Source of the DNA: Actinomyces lilanjuaniae
GTDB taxonomy: Bacteria > Actinomycetota > Actinomycetes > Actinomycetales > Actinomycetaceae
Direction: 5' to 3'
Assembly: GCF_003606385.1 (NCBI RefSeq)
Contig: NZ_CP032514.1
Location: 1,116,001 to 1,180,000 of the forward strand
DNA: 64,000 nt
The notes beneath the pieces are model-generated. The model made no database searches and was not told the origin of the DNA. It worked only from the letters and a program-made list of their open reading frames with translations. The position numbers and the translations under genes are program-made. This document shows, in pieces, positions 19,957-30,500 of this stretch (position 1 is the stretch's first letter; every line of letters starts with the position of its first letter).

Positions 19957-20946
19957 ATGACCCTGGTGAGTCGGCTGTGGCGCCGAGGCCCGGAAGGAAC
20001 AGGCCTTGTGCCCGTGTCCGCCGACGGAGTCGGCGGGCTGCTGGACCTGTGCGGTACGGAGCCGGTCCAGGCCACTCCGCTGGCTCACCAGGTGCAGCGC
20101 TGGTCCAGGTGGGGCCGAGGCGACGTCGTCGTGGCGGGAGACCCCCGGGCGCCTGTCGGCGCGGCCTGGACCACGGGCGTCGCCATGCCCTTCGGGCTCG
20201 CCCCCAGACCCGGTACCGGGCACGGTGGCGTGGCGCGTTCCACGCTCCTGGCCCTGGCCGAGCACACTGGGCCCCGCCTCGGTCGGCACGGCTCGGTGGT
20301 TGGTGTGGCCCGCGACGTGGCGGCCCTGTGGGAGCCGCTGCGCGGCCTGGGAGTGGTAGCCCGCGAGGAGCGGTGGAACCAGCCGCTGCTGTGCGCCCCC
20401 GCCTCCCTGGAGGGAGAGGGCCTTGCGGCGGGGCAGCGGCGCCGTCGGCCCGCCCTGGGCTGGGTAGCCCAGGGGCTTCACGCTGCCACGCGCCGGGAGG
20501 AGCCCCTGGTGATGCCGGCCTCGGTGGCCATGTTCACCGACGAGGTCGGCTACGACCCGACGACCACAGGCTCCTCCTACGCACGCCACGTCAGCTGGTT
20601 GGTGTCCACAGGACGCAGCTACGTCGTCCTGGACGACGGCACTGGGGCACCTGCGCGCCCTGGATCGGCTGCGGTGGTGGCCTTCAAGGCGGACGTCGGC
20701 TCCGTGTGGCGCAGTGCGCGGGACCACGTGGCCATGCTCACCGGGGTGTGGACCCGGCCGGACCTGCGCGGCCGGGGGGTGGGGGCCGTCGCCACGGCCG
20801 CCGTGGTGGACGCGGTGCGTCGCGACCACGTGGGGCCGCAGGGCATGGTGAGCCTCTACGTCAACGACTTCAACACCCCCGCCCTGGCCCTGTACCGGTC
20901 GGTGGGTTTTACCCAGGTGGACACCTTCGCCACGGTGCTGTTATGA
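19957..20946 (+). CDS. DUF4081/GNAT family N-acetyltransferase
   Basis: Conserved actinobacterial protein found after ispG (position of Rv2867c). The N-terminal half resembles DUF4081 (PFGLAPRPGTGHGGVARSTL is weakly typical). The C-terminal half is a GNAT domain: FTDEVGYDP, AVVAFKADVGSV, LTGVWTRPDLRGRGVGAVATAAVV (acetyl-CoA loop RGRGVG) and VSLYVNDFNTPALALYRSVGFTQVDTF. The substrate is unknown. ATG at 19957 follows GAGGA, while the frame is open to a GTG at 19894; the true start is uncertain. Length is 329 residues from 19957. Confidence 0.85.
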   Translation: MTLVSRLWRRGPEGTGLVPVSADGVGGLLDLCGTEPVQATPLAHQVQRWSRWGRGDVVVAGDPRAPVGAAWTTGVAMPFGLAPRPGTGHGGVARSTLLALAEHTGPRLGRHGSVVGVARDVAALWEPLRGLGVVAREERWNQPLLCAPASLEGEGLAAGQRRRRPALGWVAQGLHAATRREEPLVMPASVAMFTDEVGYDPTTTGSSYARHVSWLVSTGRSYVVLDDGTGAPARPGSAAVVAFKADVGSVWRSARDHVAMLTGVWTRPDLRGRGVGAVATAAVVDAVRRDHVGPQGMVSLYVNDFNTPALALYRSVGFTQVDTFATVLL

Positions 20947-21032
20947 GCCGCTGCAAGGTGCTGTGAGCGGGTGCACCTGCGGTTGCGCCCGAAGGCCTGC
21001 GTGGGCAGGAACCTGTGAGGGAGGATAGAGGC

Positions 21033-21695
21033 ATGGCACCGCTTGTGATCTGGCACAGGCCGTGGTCCGTCCTTGGTCGTCTCGTCGGGGCGGCGGCCTT
21101 CGTCGTGGCGGGCATCGTCATGGTCAGCACGGGACTGCCCCAGGCCCAGGAAGGAGGCCTGGAGGGGATGTTCTACGTGCTCGTGGGCCTGGCCTCCCTG
21201 GTGTTCTTCGGAGGGGGCGGCCTGGGGATCGCCTGGTTGGCCTGCGGTCCTGCGCTGCGCGTGGACGACAGCGGGATCACTAACCGCACCAGCCTGGTCT
21301 GCGTGCAGCACGTGCCGTGGGAGCAGGTGGCAGGATTCTGGACGGGCCAGGATGAGGCGGCAGCTGCGCGGGGTGTGCAGAGCGCAGAGGGCGTGCAGGC
21401 CTGTGAGGAGGAAGGCAGGCTAGAGCGCCCACCGGCTTCCGCACAGGCTCCTGCGGCATCGGGACTCCTGGACGGCGTCGAGATCGTCTTCGTCGATCCC
21501 CGGTGGCCATGGAGCCGGATGAGGGGCCTCAGGGCGCTGGTCGCGCGTACCAACGCCAGTATGGGCAGCGGACCGGGCAGGATCCTCACCGCTACCTTGG
21601 ACACCACCCCGGAGGAGCTCCTGGCCCAGCTGGTCCGGCAGCACAGTGCCAGGCGGGCAGGTCCCTGGTCGCCTGGAGCGCCTATCTCCCGGTAA
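21033..21695 (+). CDS. Membrane protein with PH-like domain, STM3941-like
   Basis: 220-residue protein with two membrane helices (LVGAAAFVVAGIVMVSTGL and FYVLVGLASLVFFGGGGLGIAWL). These are followed by a small soluble domain starting LRVDDSGITNRTSLVCVQHVPWEQVAGF, which resembles the bacterial PH-like part of YcxB/STM3941-type proteins. A hydrophilic insert of about 45 residues splits this domain before VEIVFVDPRWPW. ATG at 21033 has AGGGAGGA seven bases upstream. Family assignment is tentative and no function can be given. Confidence 0.65.
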   Translation: MAPLVIWHRPWSVLGRLVGAAAFVVAGIVMVSTGLPQAQEGGLEGMFYVLVGLASLVFFGGGGLGIAWLACGPALRVDDSGITNRTSLVCVQHVPWEQVAGFWTGQDEAAAARGVQSAEGVQACEEEGRLERPPASAQAPAASGLLDGVEIVFVDPRWPWSRMRGLRALVARTNASMGSGPGRILTATLDTTPEELLAQLVRQHSARRAGPWSPGAPISR

Positions 21696-22371
21696 GCGAG
21701 GCCGTCGGCGACGCTTGGAGCACGGCGTGTTCGTGTTTCGGTGCCTCAGACAATGTCCGCCTCCAGTGCGTGGGTGCCTTGACGGGCACCTCTGCGTCCC
21801 TACCGTGGTGTCGGCGGCCTGGCGCAGGGTATGGATGAAGGCGGTGGCCGCTACAAAAGAGACGCCGCTACCCGCAGGACGGGGGCGGCTACCTGGTTGC
21901 GGCTAGTCTGACGGGTGTCGATGTCAGCGGCTCCGTGCTATATCTGCCTGATGTTCTTGGCTGCCTGGCTGACTTCATCTGGGCCGTGTGCACAGGAGCC
22001 GCCGGGCGCATACAGGTCCTATACGACACTGAGGCCGATGGGACGGTCTGTGAGCGGGTCATTGACGTGGCTCTTCTCCACGCAGGCCTTGTTGACCGTG
22101 CACGGCTGCCACGCCAGCCTGTCTCAGCGGCTGTCTCAGTGGCGGGTCTGCTCACCGTGGCGTCGGTGCGGCGCAGTTCCTCTACGTCGGCCGTTGCGAC
22201 ACCGGTGCGCGCCAGCTCGATGATGGTGCGCCGGGACAGCCCGCCCCGACCTCTGGCGCTGCCGGTATGAACCTGACTGGTGGCTGTAGCGGCCAGGCTG
22301 TGGTGAGGACCCTAGTGGGTCCGGCGGGGGCGTCCGGAGGGCGCGGTGCGTTGCGGGCGGGGCTGAGCACG
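21696..22371. other. Long region without a convincing gene
   Basis: About 680 bases between the PH-like gene and the proS promoter. A minus-strand frame (about 22260 down to 21889) reads LSRRTIIELARTGVATADV at its upstream end and looks protein-like there. It then degrades into Thr/Ser/Arg-rich sequence and has no good start or ribosome site. A plus-strand frame is open for 111 codons (21935-22270) but looks like its antisense shadow. This could be a decayed gene; I do not recognise it. Confidence 0.3.
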
Positions 22372-22377
22372 TAGCAT
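22372..22377 (+). promoter_or_regulatory. Probable -10 box, leaderless start of proS
   Basis: TAGCAT followed by exactly six bases and GTG at 22384. TTGCGG 16 bases further upstream could serve as a -35 box. No Shine-Dalgarno precedes the start. Confidence 0.55.
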
Positions 22378-22383
22378 GTGCCT

Positions 22384-24202
22384 GTGATTCAGACGATGTC
22401 CACCGCCTTCATCCGCACCTTGCGTGAGGACCCCGCCGACGCCGACGTGGCCAGCCACCGGCTCCTCCTACGAGCCTGCTACATCCGTCGTGCCGCCCCG
22501 GGCGTCTACACCTGGCTCCCGCTGGGGCTGCGTACCCTGCGCAAGATCGAGCGCGTCGTGCGTGAGGAGATGGACGCAATCGGCGCCCAGGAGGTCCACT
22601 TTCCCGCGCTGCTGCCCGCTGAGCCCTACAAGGCCACCGGGCGCTGGCAGGACTACGGCCCCACGCTGTTTCGGCTACGGGACCGTAAGGACGCGGACTA
22701 CCTGCTGGCACCCACCCACGAGGAGATGTTCACCCTCGCGGTCAAGGACCTCTACTCCTCCTACAAGGACCTGCCTGCCGTCATATACCAGGTCCAGACC
22801 AAGTACCGTGACGAGGCCCGCCCGCGGGCCGGGGTCATCCGTGGGCGCGAGTTCGTCATGAAGGACTCCTACTCCTTCGACCTGGACGAGGCGGGGCTGG
22901 AGGCCTCCTACCAGGCCCACCGCGAGGCCTACGACCGTATCTTCACACGCCTGGGCCTGGACTACGTCATCGTCAACGCCGTGGCCGGGGCCATGGGAGG
23001 CTCTCGCTCCGAGGAGTTCCTCCACCCCTCCCCGATCGGGAGGACACCTTTGTCCGCACTGACGGCGGGTACGCGGCCAACGCCGAGGCTGTCACCACCC
23101 CGGTGCCCGAGGCCGTTGACGCCTCGCGGACGGGACCTGCCCGGGTTGTGGACACCCCTGACGCCCCACGATCGACTCTCTTGTCGCGGTGTGCAACGAC
23201 CTCTACCCCCGCCAGGACGGGCAGGCCTGGACCGCGGCCGACACCCTGAAGAACGTCGTCGTCGTGGCGACTCACCCCTCGGGCGAGCGCGAGCTGCTGG
23301 TCGTCGGCGTCCCCGGTGACCGCGACGTCGACCTCAGGCGGTTGGAGGCCGCCCTGGCTCCTGTGCAGGTGGAGATGGCCTCCGATCAGGACTTTGAGGG
23401 CCACCCCGAGCTGGTGCGTGGCTACATCGGTCCGCCGGCTGTCGGCCCCAGCTCGCCTCTGCGCCGTGTGGAGACCGCCGAGGACGGCAGCCAGCGGCTG
23501 GTCGGCTCGGTTCGCTACCTGGTGGACCCGCGCGTGGTGCAGGGCACTGCCTGGATCACCGGGGCCAACCAGCCCCAGAAGCACGTCCTGGACCTGGTCA
23601 TGGGGCGTGACTTCGAGGTGGACGGTACTGTCGAGGCCGCTGAGGTGCGTGAGGGCGACCCCGCTCCCGACGGCTCGGGCCCGCTCCAGCTGGCCCGGGG
23701 CATTGAGATCGGCCACATCTTTGCCTTGGGACGGAAGTACTCCCAAGCCCTGGGGCTGAGCGTGCTGGACGAGGACGGCAGGGCGCGCGTGGTGACCATG
23801 GGCTCCTACGGCATCGGGGTCTCCCGGGTCATGGCCGCCCTGGCCGAGGCCCACCACGACGAACGCGGCCTGGCCTGGCCAGCCGTGGTGGCCCCCTACC
23901 ACGTCCAGGTGCTGGCCACCGGCAAGGGGGAGGAGGTCTTTGCCGTGGCCGCCCAGATCTCCGCGGACCTGGATGACGCCGGTGTCGAGGTCCTCTACGA
24001 CGACCGCCGCAAGGTCAGCGCCGGGGTGAAGTTTGCCGACGCCGAGCTGCTCGGTCTTCCCTACACGCTGGTCGTGGGCCGTGACCTGGGGCGGGAGGGG
24101 ACGGTGGAGATCCGTGACCGTCGCAGCGGGGAGCGCAGTTCGGTCCTGGCCAGTGAGGCGGCCGTCACGCTGGTCCGCCTGGTCCGTGCCGCCCTGGCGT
24201 GA
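22384..24202 (+). CDS. proS: Prolyl-tRNA synthetase, bacterial type (two frameshifts)
   Basis: Class II aminoacyl-tRNA synthetase, essential. Motif 1 region [44 protein letters not shown], motif 2 [26 protein letters not shown], the insertion (editing) domain, motif 3 around [19 protein letters not shown], and the anticodon-binding domain ([45 protein letters not shown]) are all present. One missing G at 23038-23040 and one missing C at 23164-23167 break the frame. Restoring both gives [20 protein letters not shown] and [15 protein letters not shown] and a 606-residue enzyme. GTG at 22384 is chosen by the leaderless spacing. Confidence 0.93.
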
Positions 24203-24234
24203 GCCTCTTGTCAGGGTGTTCTCAGGTTGGCTTC

Positions 24235-25251
24235 TTAGGGCGACTCTGAGGACTCCAGGTAGCCGGGCAGGGAGGACAGCTGTGTCCCCCAGGCGTGTGC
24301 GCGCAGGGCCGCGTCGGTCGTCGCCTCCACGGCAGCCTGCCGGGCGGGGGACCCTGCCTGCGTGGAGGCCGTCTCCAGGGCCTCGTGGTCAACCACGTCT
24401 GACCACACGGTCTGGGCCCACAGGACGTCCGTGTCTGCTGCAGAGGCCTCAGAAGACTGCTGGGAGGGGCTCGCATAGGACGAAAGACGGCTGTCCTGGC
24501 TGCCGGCAGCCAACGCGGCACTGACAGCAGTGGAGGCGGAGGCCGCGTCCTGGGTGGCGCGCTCACGCGTGGCGGCCTGCGCGCGCGCGGCCACCTCCTG
24601 GCAGGCGTAGCGGGCTGCGTCGTAGGCAGCGAGCAGCCCGCTGCTGATCTGCTGGGGCGTGTCCAGCGAGCTGCGCGGGACCGAGGTGGTCGATCCGGGG
24701 GAGACGGTCTCGTGCTGGACGGCCCAGGAGGCGGCTAGTGAGGCGTAGAGCCGGGCCTCCTGGCCGGAGGGTGCGCTCATGGCCGCCTCCTGGGCCAGGG
24801 TGACGCCCTCGCTGAGGAGCGCGGCCAGGTCCTCGCTGGTGGCGGTCGCTGCGGCCGTGGCCGCTGGGCTGACAGTGGGAAAGCGCGTCGGAACCTCGGA
24901 CGCCCACGGCTCCCACACCCCGCCCAGGGCGTCGAGCTGGGAGTTTGCTGCCGTCTCCACCTGCTGCGCGGCCTCAGCCTGCCGGTCCTCGGATCGGGCC
25001 ACGACGGCGGCGCTGGAGGAGATGAGCCAGGTGTGCCGAGCCAGTGCGTCGCGCACGGACTCCTGGGCAGAAGGCTGGGGCAGTGAGGCTGGCGTTCCTT
25101 CTCCCAGACGTAGCCCGCAGCCGCTGAGCAGCGCCGCGAGGAGCACCACCAGGAGGCAGGTGCTCCCGCGTGCCAGTCGTTCTCCTGCTTCCCGGCCTGT
25201 CGGGCGGCGCGAGGCAGGAGCGAGGCGGGGCGGCGTTAGGGGACTCGTCAC
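24235..25251 (-). CDS. Lipoprotein, DUF4439-like
   Basis: 338-residue predicted lipoprotein. Its signal is TCLLVVLLAALLSGCG with the lipobox LSGC. The mature part is Ala/Ser/Gln-rich and helical. It contains ARHTWLISSSAAVV, LLAAYDAARYACQEVAARA near the middle-to-C-terminal part, and AHAWGTQLSSLPGYLES at the end, a pattern like the ferritin-like DUF4439 domain found next to rimP in Actinobacteria. GTG at 25251 is preferred because GGGAGG lies about nine bases upstream; the frame is open to 25296. It is convergent with proS and divergent from rimP. Function unknown. Confidence 0.75.
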   Translation of the reverse strand: MTSPLTPPRLAPASRRPTGREAGERLARGSTCLLVVLLAALLSGCGLRLGEGTPASLPQPSAQESVRDALARHTWLISSSAAVVARSEDRQAEAAQQVETAANSQLDALGGVWEPWASEVPTRFPTVSPAATAAATATSEDLAALLSEGVTLAQEAAMSAPSGQEARLYASLAASWAVQHETVSPGSTTSVPRSSLDTPQQISSGLLAAYDAARYACQEVAARAQAATRERATQDAASASTAVSAALAAGSQDSRLSSYASPSQQSSEASAADTDVLWAQTVWSDVVDHEALETASTQAGSPARQAAVEATTDAALRAHAWGTQLSSLPGYLESSESP

Positions 25252-25334
25252 CTGGTGATCCTCCCACGGCAGGTAGCATGATCCTAGCCAGACCACGCCC
25301 GGACAGGGTACGCCTCAGGAGGGGAGCCGACCTT

Positions 25335-25827
25335 ATGGCAGACACGAGTTACGGTGGAGGGGGTCACGACCGTCACGGCAGACATGACAACCATGCCCTT
25401 GCCACACTGCTGCGTCCGGTGGTGGAGCGTGAGGGCCTCTTCCTGGAGGGGGTGGAGACTACCAGGGCGGGGAGGTTCTCCGTGGTGCGGGTCCTTGTTG
25501 ACCTCCCGACGGTCCGGGCGACCTCCCGCTGGACTCCCTGCAGGGAGTCTCCTCGGCGGTCTCGACGGCCCTGGACGAGGCGGACCCTGTCAAGGGCCGC
25601 TACACCCTGGAGGTCTCGACCCCCGGGCGGAGCGCAGCCTGACCACGCCCCGCCACTTTCGGCGTGCTGTGGGCCACGACGTGCTTCTGGTCACCGCGCG
25701 GGGCGAGGTTAGCGGGACTGTCACGCAGGCGGATGAGACCCACGTGACCCTGGATGTCGACGGAGAGGTGACGGTGGTCGCCCTGGAGGCCGTCACGGCC
25801 GCCCGGATGGTGGTATCCGGATTCTGA
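25335..25827 (+). CDS. rimP: Ribosome maturation factor RimP (two frameshifts)
   Basis: RimP helps mature the 30S subunit. The start holds LATLLRPVVEREGLFLEGVETTRAGRFSVVRVLVDLP. The second part is [46 protein letters not shown] and the C-terminal SH3-like domain continues to VTAARMVVSGF. One missing C at 25505-25507 and one missing G at 25625-25627 break the frame. Restoring them gives 164 residues, the usual size. TAGCAT at 25274-25279 is a likely -10 box about 55 bases upstream. It heads the conserved rimP-nusA-ylxR-infB cluster. Confidence 0.88.
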
Positions 25828-26013
25828 TCCCGTGACGAGGTAGCGACAAGGTAGCGCGGCCGTGCCTGTGGGTACCGTCTCGGGGGAGCGGGCGCAGGGG
25901 GCGCAGAGTACCGTGAGCACCATTGGGTTGAGCGCTGTTGAGTACGGTGCTGCAGACGGCGTTGCACGTGACCGCCACGGACGACAGATGGATGAGAGAG
26001 GACGATAGGACCC

Positions 26014-27054
26014 ATGGACATCAACATGCCGGAGCTGCGAGGGGCTTCTGACGAGCTGGGGATTGACCTGGACAACCTCCTGCCCGCTATCGAGGACGCC
26101 ATCTTGGGGGCCTACTTTAAGGTTCCGGGTGCCATCCGGGGTGCGCACGTCGAGATCGACCGCAGGACGGGGCACATGAGCGTACTAGCGCCCGAGGTCG
26201 ACGAGGAGGACCAGCCGACGGGGGAGTACTTTGACGACACCCCGGACGACTTCGGCCGCATCGCCCAGGCGACGGCTCGCTCCGTCATCGTCCAGAGGAT
26301 CCAGGACCGGCGTGACTTCGAGGTCCTGGGGACTTTCAAGGACAAGACCGGTGAGCTCATCTCCGGCACGGTTGAGCAAGGGCGGGACCCCAGGGTGGTC
26401 CATGTCCGTCTTGACGAGGAGCACGAGGGCATCATGCCCCCGCACGAGCAAGTTCCGGGGGAGCGCTACCGCCACGGCGACCGGCTGCGCGTCTACGTCA
26501 CGGAGGTCTCCCGAGGCGTCAAGGGTGCCCAGATCATCCTCTCCCGCACGCACCCCGGCCTGGTCCGCAGACTCTTCGAGAAGGAGGTGCCCGAGATCTC
26601 CTCCGGGGACGTGGAGATCGTCGCCCTGGCCCGGGAGGCCGGGCACCGTACCAAGATGGCGGTGCGTGCCCGTGTCCGTGGGGTCAACGCCAAGGGGTCC
26701 TGCATCGGACCCATGGGGCAGCGCGTGCGCGCGGTCATGGCTGAGCTCGGCGGGGAGAAGATCGATATCGTCGACTACTCGGAGGACCCTGCGCGGTTCG
26801 TGGCCAACGCCCTCTCGCCAGCGCGGGTTTCCTCGGTGGAGGTGCTTAGCATGGAGGAGCAGATCGCCCGGGCCGTGGTCCCGGACTTCCAGCTCTCCCT
26901 GGCCATCGGCAAAGAGGGGCAGAACGCCCGTCTCGCCGCCCGTCTGACGGGGTGGAAAGTTGACATCCACGCCGACGCCGAGGCTGGTGAGGTCCTGCCG
27001 GGGCGGGGTTCCCAGGCCGACGACGTGACGGGCCCCTCAGAGGTGGCCGACTGA
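26014..27054 (+). CDS. nusA: Transcription termination/antitermination protein NusA
   Basis: RNA polymerase-binding factor. The N-terminal domain has LLPAIEDAILGAYFKVPGAIRGAHVEIDRRTG. The S1 domain spans about 115-185 (LISGTVEQGRDPRVVHVRLDEEHEGIMPPHEQVPGE). The two KH domains contain IILSRTHPGLVRRLFEKEVPEISSGDVEIV, GSCIGPMGQRVRAVMAELGGEKIDIVDYSEDP, and LAIGKEGQNARLAARLTGWKVDI. At 346 residues it is the short actinobacterial form without C-terminal repeats. ATG at 26014 follows a purine-rich GAGAGGACGATAGGA. It sits 187 bases after rimP. Confidence 0.97.
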   Translation: MDINMPELRGASDELGIDLDNLLPAIEDAILGAYFKVPGAIRGAHVEIDRRTGHMSVLAPEVDEEDQPTGEYFDDTPDDFGRIAQATARSVIVQRIQDRRDFEVLGTFKDKTGELISGTVEQGRDPRVVHVRLDEEHEGIMPPHEQVPGERYRHGDRLRVYVTEVSRGVKGAQIILSRTHPGLVRRLFEKEVPEISSGDVEIVALAREAGHRTKMAVRARVRGVNAKGSCIGPMGQRVRAVMAELGGEKIDIVDYSEDPARFVANALSPARVSSVEVLSMEEQIARAVVPDFQLSLAIGKEGQNARLAARLTGWKVDIHADAEAGEVLPGRGSQADDVTGPSEVAD

Positions 27055-27163
27055 CGGCGGTGACGCCGAGAGGTAGACTTTTAGCGGACCTTTGCGGCTG
27101 CTGCGTCTTCGTGACAGCAGCGTGTCGGCAGGTGGCCCAGCAAGCGGAAGGAACTTCTGTACC

Positions 27164-27487
27164 TTGGCACGTGCACCACATGTTCCTGAGCGGACCTGCG
27201 TCGGCTGCCGGGAACGGGTCCCGCGGGCGCAGCTGGTGCGTCTCGTGCTGGCACCGGGCGGAGTGCTCGATGTCGACCTCCGGGCGGCCGCGCCCGGACG
27301 CGGCGCATGGATCCACCCGGATCCTCAGTGCGTCGCCCGTGCTGAGCGGAGGCGGGCCTTCGGGCGTGCCCTGCGTGTCAGCGCACCGCTTGACTCCGAC
27401 CTGGTCTGGCGGTGGCTGGCTGGGCGGCTCAGCACGGGCCCTGCTGTCCCTCCGGGTAGCAGGCCGACCGATGGCAAAGGCGGGTAG
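27164..27487 (+). CDS. ylxR: YlxR (DUF448) family protein
   Basis: Small RNA-binding-fold protein of the nusA-infB operon. The motif PERTCVGCRERVPRAQLVRLV is followed by GRGAWIHPDPQCVARAERRRAFGRALR, matching the family pattern with its two Cys-x-x-Cys-like positions. No ATG fits; the TTG at 27164 has GGAAGGA ten bases upstream and adds six residues before the conserved start. An alternative is an in-frame TTG at 27092. About 107 residues, with a Pro/Gly-rich tail. TAGACT (27073-27078) could be a local promoter. Confidence 0.85.
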   Translation: MARAPHVPERTCVGCRERVPRAQLVRLVLAPGGVLDVDLRAAAPGRGAWIHPDPQCVARAERRRAFGRALRVSAPLDSDLVWRWLAGRLSTGPAVPPGSRPTDGKGG

Positions 27488-27578
27488 GAAGCTGATGGGC
27501 ACCCGATGAGTACCCGGCGATGAGCTGCCTCTAGAAGCACCCACCCCTGTCCGGGGTGGGTAACCGGACAGGAGAAAA

Positions 27579-30500
27579 GTGGCTAAACCACGCGTGCACG
27601 AGCTCGCCAAAGAGCTCGACCCCACTGGCAAGAGGGTCACCTCCAAGGTGATCCTTGCTTGGCTCAAGGACCAAGGAGAGTTCGTCAAGGCGGCTTCCTC
27701 CACGGTGGAGCCCCCGTCGCTCGCCGGGTTCGCGAGCACTTCGCGGCGCAGGCCGACCAGACGACCCCGTCTCCTCGGGGGGTGCCACCTCCCGTGAGGC
27801 AGGTGCGACCCCGCAGGCCGTGCCCAGGCCGGGACCTGGCGGTGCCTCGCCCAAGCCCGTGCCCAGGCCGGGACCCGGTGGTGCCTCGCCCAAGCCCGTG
27901 CCCAGGCCGGGACCTGGCGGTGCCTCGCCCAAGCCCGTGCCCAGGCCGGGACCTGGCGGTGCCTCGCCCAAGCCCGGACCCGTAGGCGCCTCGCCCAGAT
28001 CGGAGGCGCCCGGCAGGACGGTAGAGGACCAGCCGACCGGGACGGCTGCCGCGGCTGACCGTGACCGTCCCCGGCCGCAGCCCCAGGATGCTGTCAGGCC
28101 TGGGACTGGTAGTCGTGGTGCGGGGACGTCGGGCTCCCCCACCTCCAGGAAGGCTCCTGTGCCCGGGCCGCGGCGCGGCGCGTCCACGCCCGGGCCCCGG
28201 CCCGGCCCGGCCCGGCCTGGTAACAACCCCTACGCCTCCTCTCAGGGCATGCCCCGTCCCGGCGGGACAGGAGGGCGGACAGGGCGCCCGGGCGGCTCGG
28301 GCTCCGCGCGTCCCGGCAGCCCACGGCCTGGTAACAACCCCTACGCCTCCTCTCAGGGCATGCCCCGTCCCGGCGGGGCAGGAGGCCCTCGGCCCCAGGG
28401 GGGTCCTCGTCCCGGGGGGCCGCGGCCCCAGTCGGCTGGTGGCGGTGGTCGCTCCCAGACGTCGGCCCGTCCGGGACCGGCACGTTCTGGCAGCGCCCGT
28501 CCCAACCCGGGCATGATGCCGGGCCAGTCCTCTATCGGACGTCCGGGTGCCCCGGCTCGTTCTGGTGGCGGTGGCCGTGGCGGGCGCCCCGGTGGGGGGC
28601 GTCCTGGTAGCGGCTCAGGCCGCCCGGGCGGCGGTTTTGGCGGTCCTCGTGGAGGCCGTGGCGGACGCGGGTCCACCCAGGGCGCCTTTGGCCGTGGCGG
28701 CGGCGCCCCGCGCGGGCGCAAGTCCAAGCGGGCCAAGAGGCAGGAGTTCGAGCAGCAGAGCGCCCCGTCGATCGGCGGTGTCGTCGTCCCCCGCGGTGAC
28801 GGCTCCACCCTGGTGCGTGTTAAGCAGGGCGCTACCCTGACCGACCTGGCGGAGAAGATCAACGCCAACCCGGCGGCACTGGTCACCGTGCTGTTCCACC
28901 TGGGTGAGATGGCTACGGCTACCCAGTCCCTGGACGAGGACACCTTCGCGCTGCTGGGTGCCGAGCTGGGCTACAACGTGCAGATCGTCTCCCCGGAGGA
29001 CGAGGACCGAGAGCTGCTGGAGTCCTTCGACATCAACCTGGAGGCTGAGGAGGCCGACGAGGACGACGCCAACCTGCTCCCGCGTCCCCCGGTGGTCACG
29101 GTCATGGGGCACGTCGATCACGGTAAGACCAAGCTGCTGGACGCCATCCGCTCTACAGATGTCGTGGCTGCCGAGGCCGGCGGTATCACCCAGTCGATCG
29201 GTGCCTACCAGGTGGGGGTCGAGCTGGCAGGGGAGAGCCGTCGCATCACCTTTATCGACACCCCGGGTCACGAGGCCTTCACGGCTATGCGTGCCCGGGG
29301 GGCCGAGGTCACCGACATCGCGATCCTTGTCGTGGCCGCCGACGACGGCGTCATGCCCCAGACGGTCGAGGCCCTCAACCACGCCCAGGCCGCGAACGTG
29401 CCGATCGTGGTGGCGGTCAACAAGATCGACAAGGAGGGGGCCAACCCGGAGAAGATCCGCGGCCAGCTCACCGAGTACGGCCTGGTGCCTGAGGAGTACG
29501 GTGGCGAGACGATGTTCGTCGACATCTCCGCCAAGCAGCGTCTCCACATTGACGAGCTGCTGGAGGCGGTGCTGCTGACGGCTGATGCCGCGCTGGACCT
29601 GCGGGCCAACCCGGACAGTGATGCTCGCGGTGTCACCATTGAGGCCAAGCTGGACAAGGGGCGTGGTGCCGTGACCACGGTCCTGGTCGAGCGCGGTACC
29701 CTGCACGTCGGTGACCCGATTGTGGCAGGCAGCGCCTACGGGCGCGTGCGCGCCATGTTCAACGAGCACGGTGAGAACCTGGAGGAGGTCAGTCCCGCGC
29801 GTCCGGCACTGGTCCTGGGCCTGACCAACGTACCCAGTGCCGGGGACTCCTTCATCGTGGCTCCTGACGACCGCACGGCCCGTCAGATCGCGGACAAGCG
29901 AGAGGCTGCCGAGCGTGCCGCCATGCTGGCCAAGCGCCGCAAGCGGGTGTCCTTGGAGAACCTCTCCGACGTCCTCAAGGAGGGCAAGGTCGACACGCTC
30001 AACCTCATCCTCAAGGGCGACTCCTCGGGCGCCGTGGAGGCCCTGGAGGACTCCCTGCTCAAGATCGACGTCGGCGAGGAGGTCGCGCTGCGTGTCATCC
30101 ACCGCGGGGTGGGCGCGATTACGCAGAACGACGTCAACTTGGCGACCGTGGACTCAGCGATCATCATCGGCTTCAACGTCCGCCCTGCCGAGCGCGTCTC
30201 GGAGATTGCCGACCGCGAGGGCGTGGACATGAAGTTCTACTCGGTCATCTACAACGCGATCGAGGACGTCGAGGCCGCTATGAAGGGCATGCTCAAGCCG
30301 GTCTACGAGGAGGTCGAGCTGGGGACGGCAGAGGTTCGCCAGATCTTCCGCTCCTCGAAGTTCGGTTCGATCGCCGGGTCCCTCGTGCGCTCTGGCACCA
30401 TCAGGCGTGGCGCCAAGGCGCGTCTGGTGCGGGCTGGCGTCGTCGTCAACGGTGACCTGTCCATCGAGACACTGCGCCGGGAGAAGGACGATGTCACCGA

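Noticed and set aside
27820..27975. CRISPR-like array
   Set aside because: The repeats are contiguous, in frame, and encode part of IF-2; there are no spacers.
28615..30102. 495-codon minus-strand open frame opposite infB
   Set aside because: It mirrors the codon bias of infB and has no recognisable motif.
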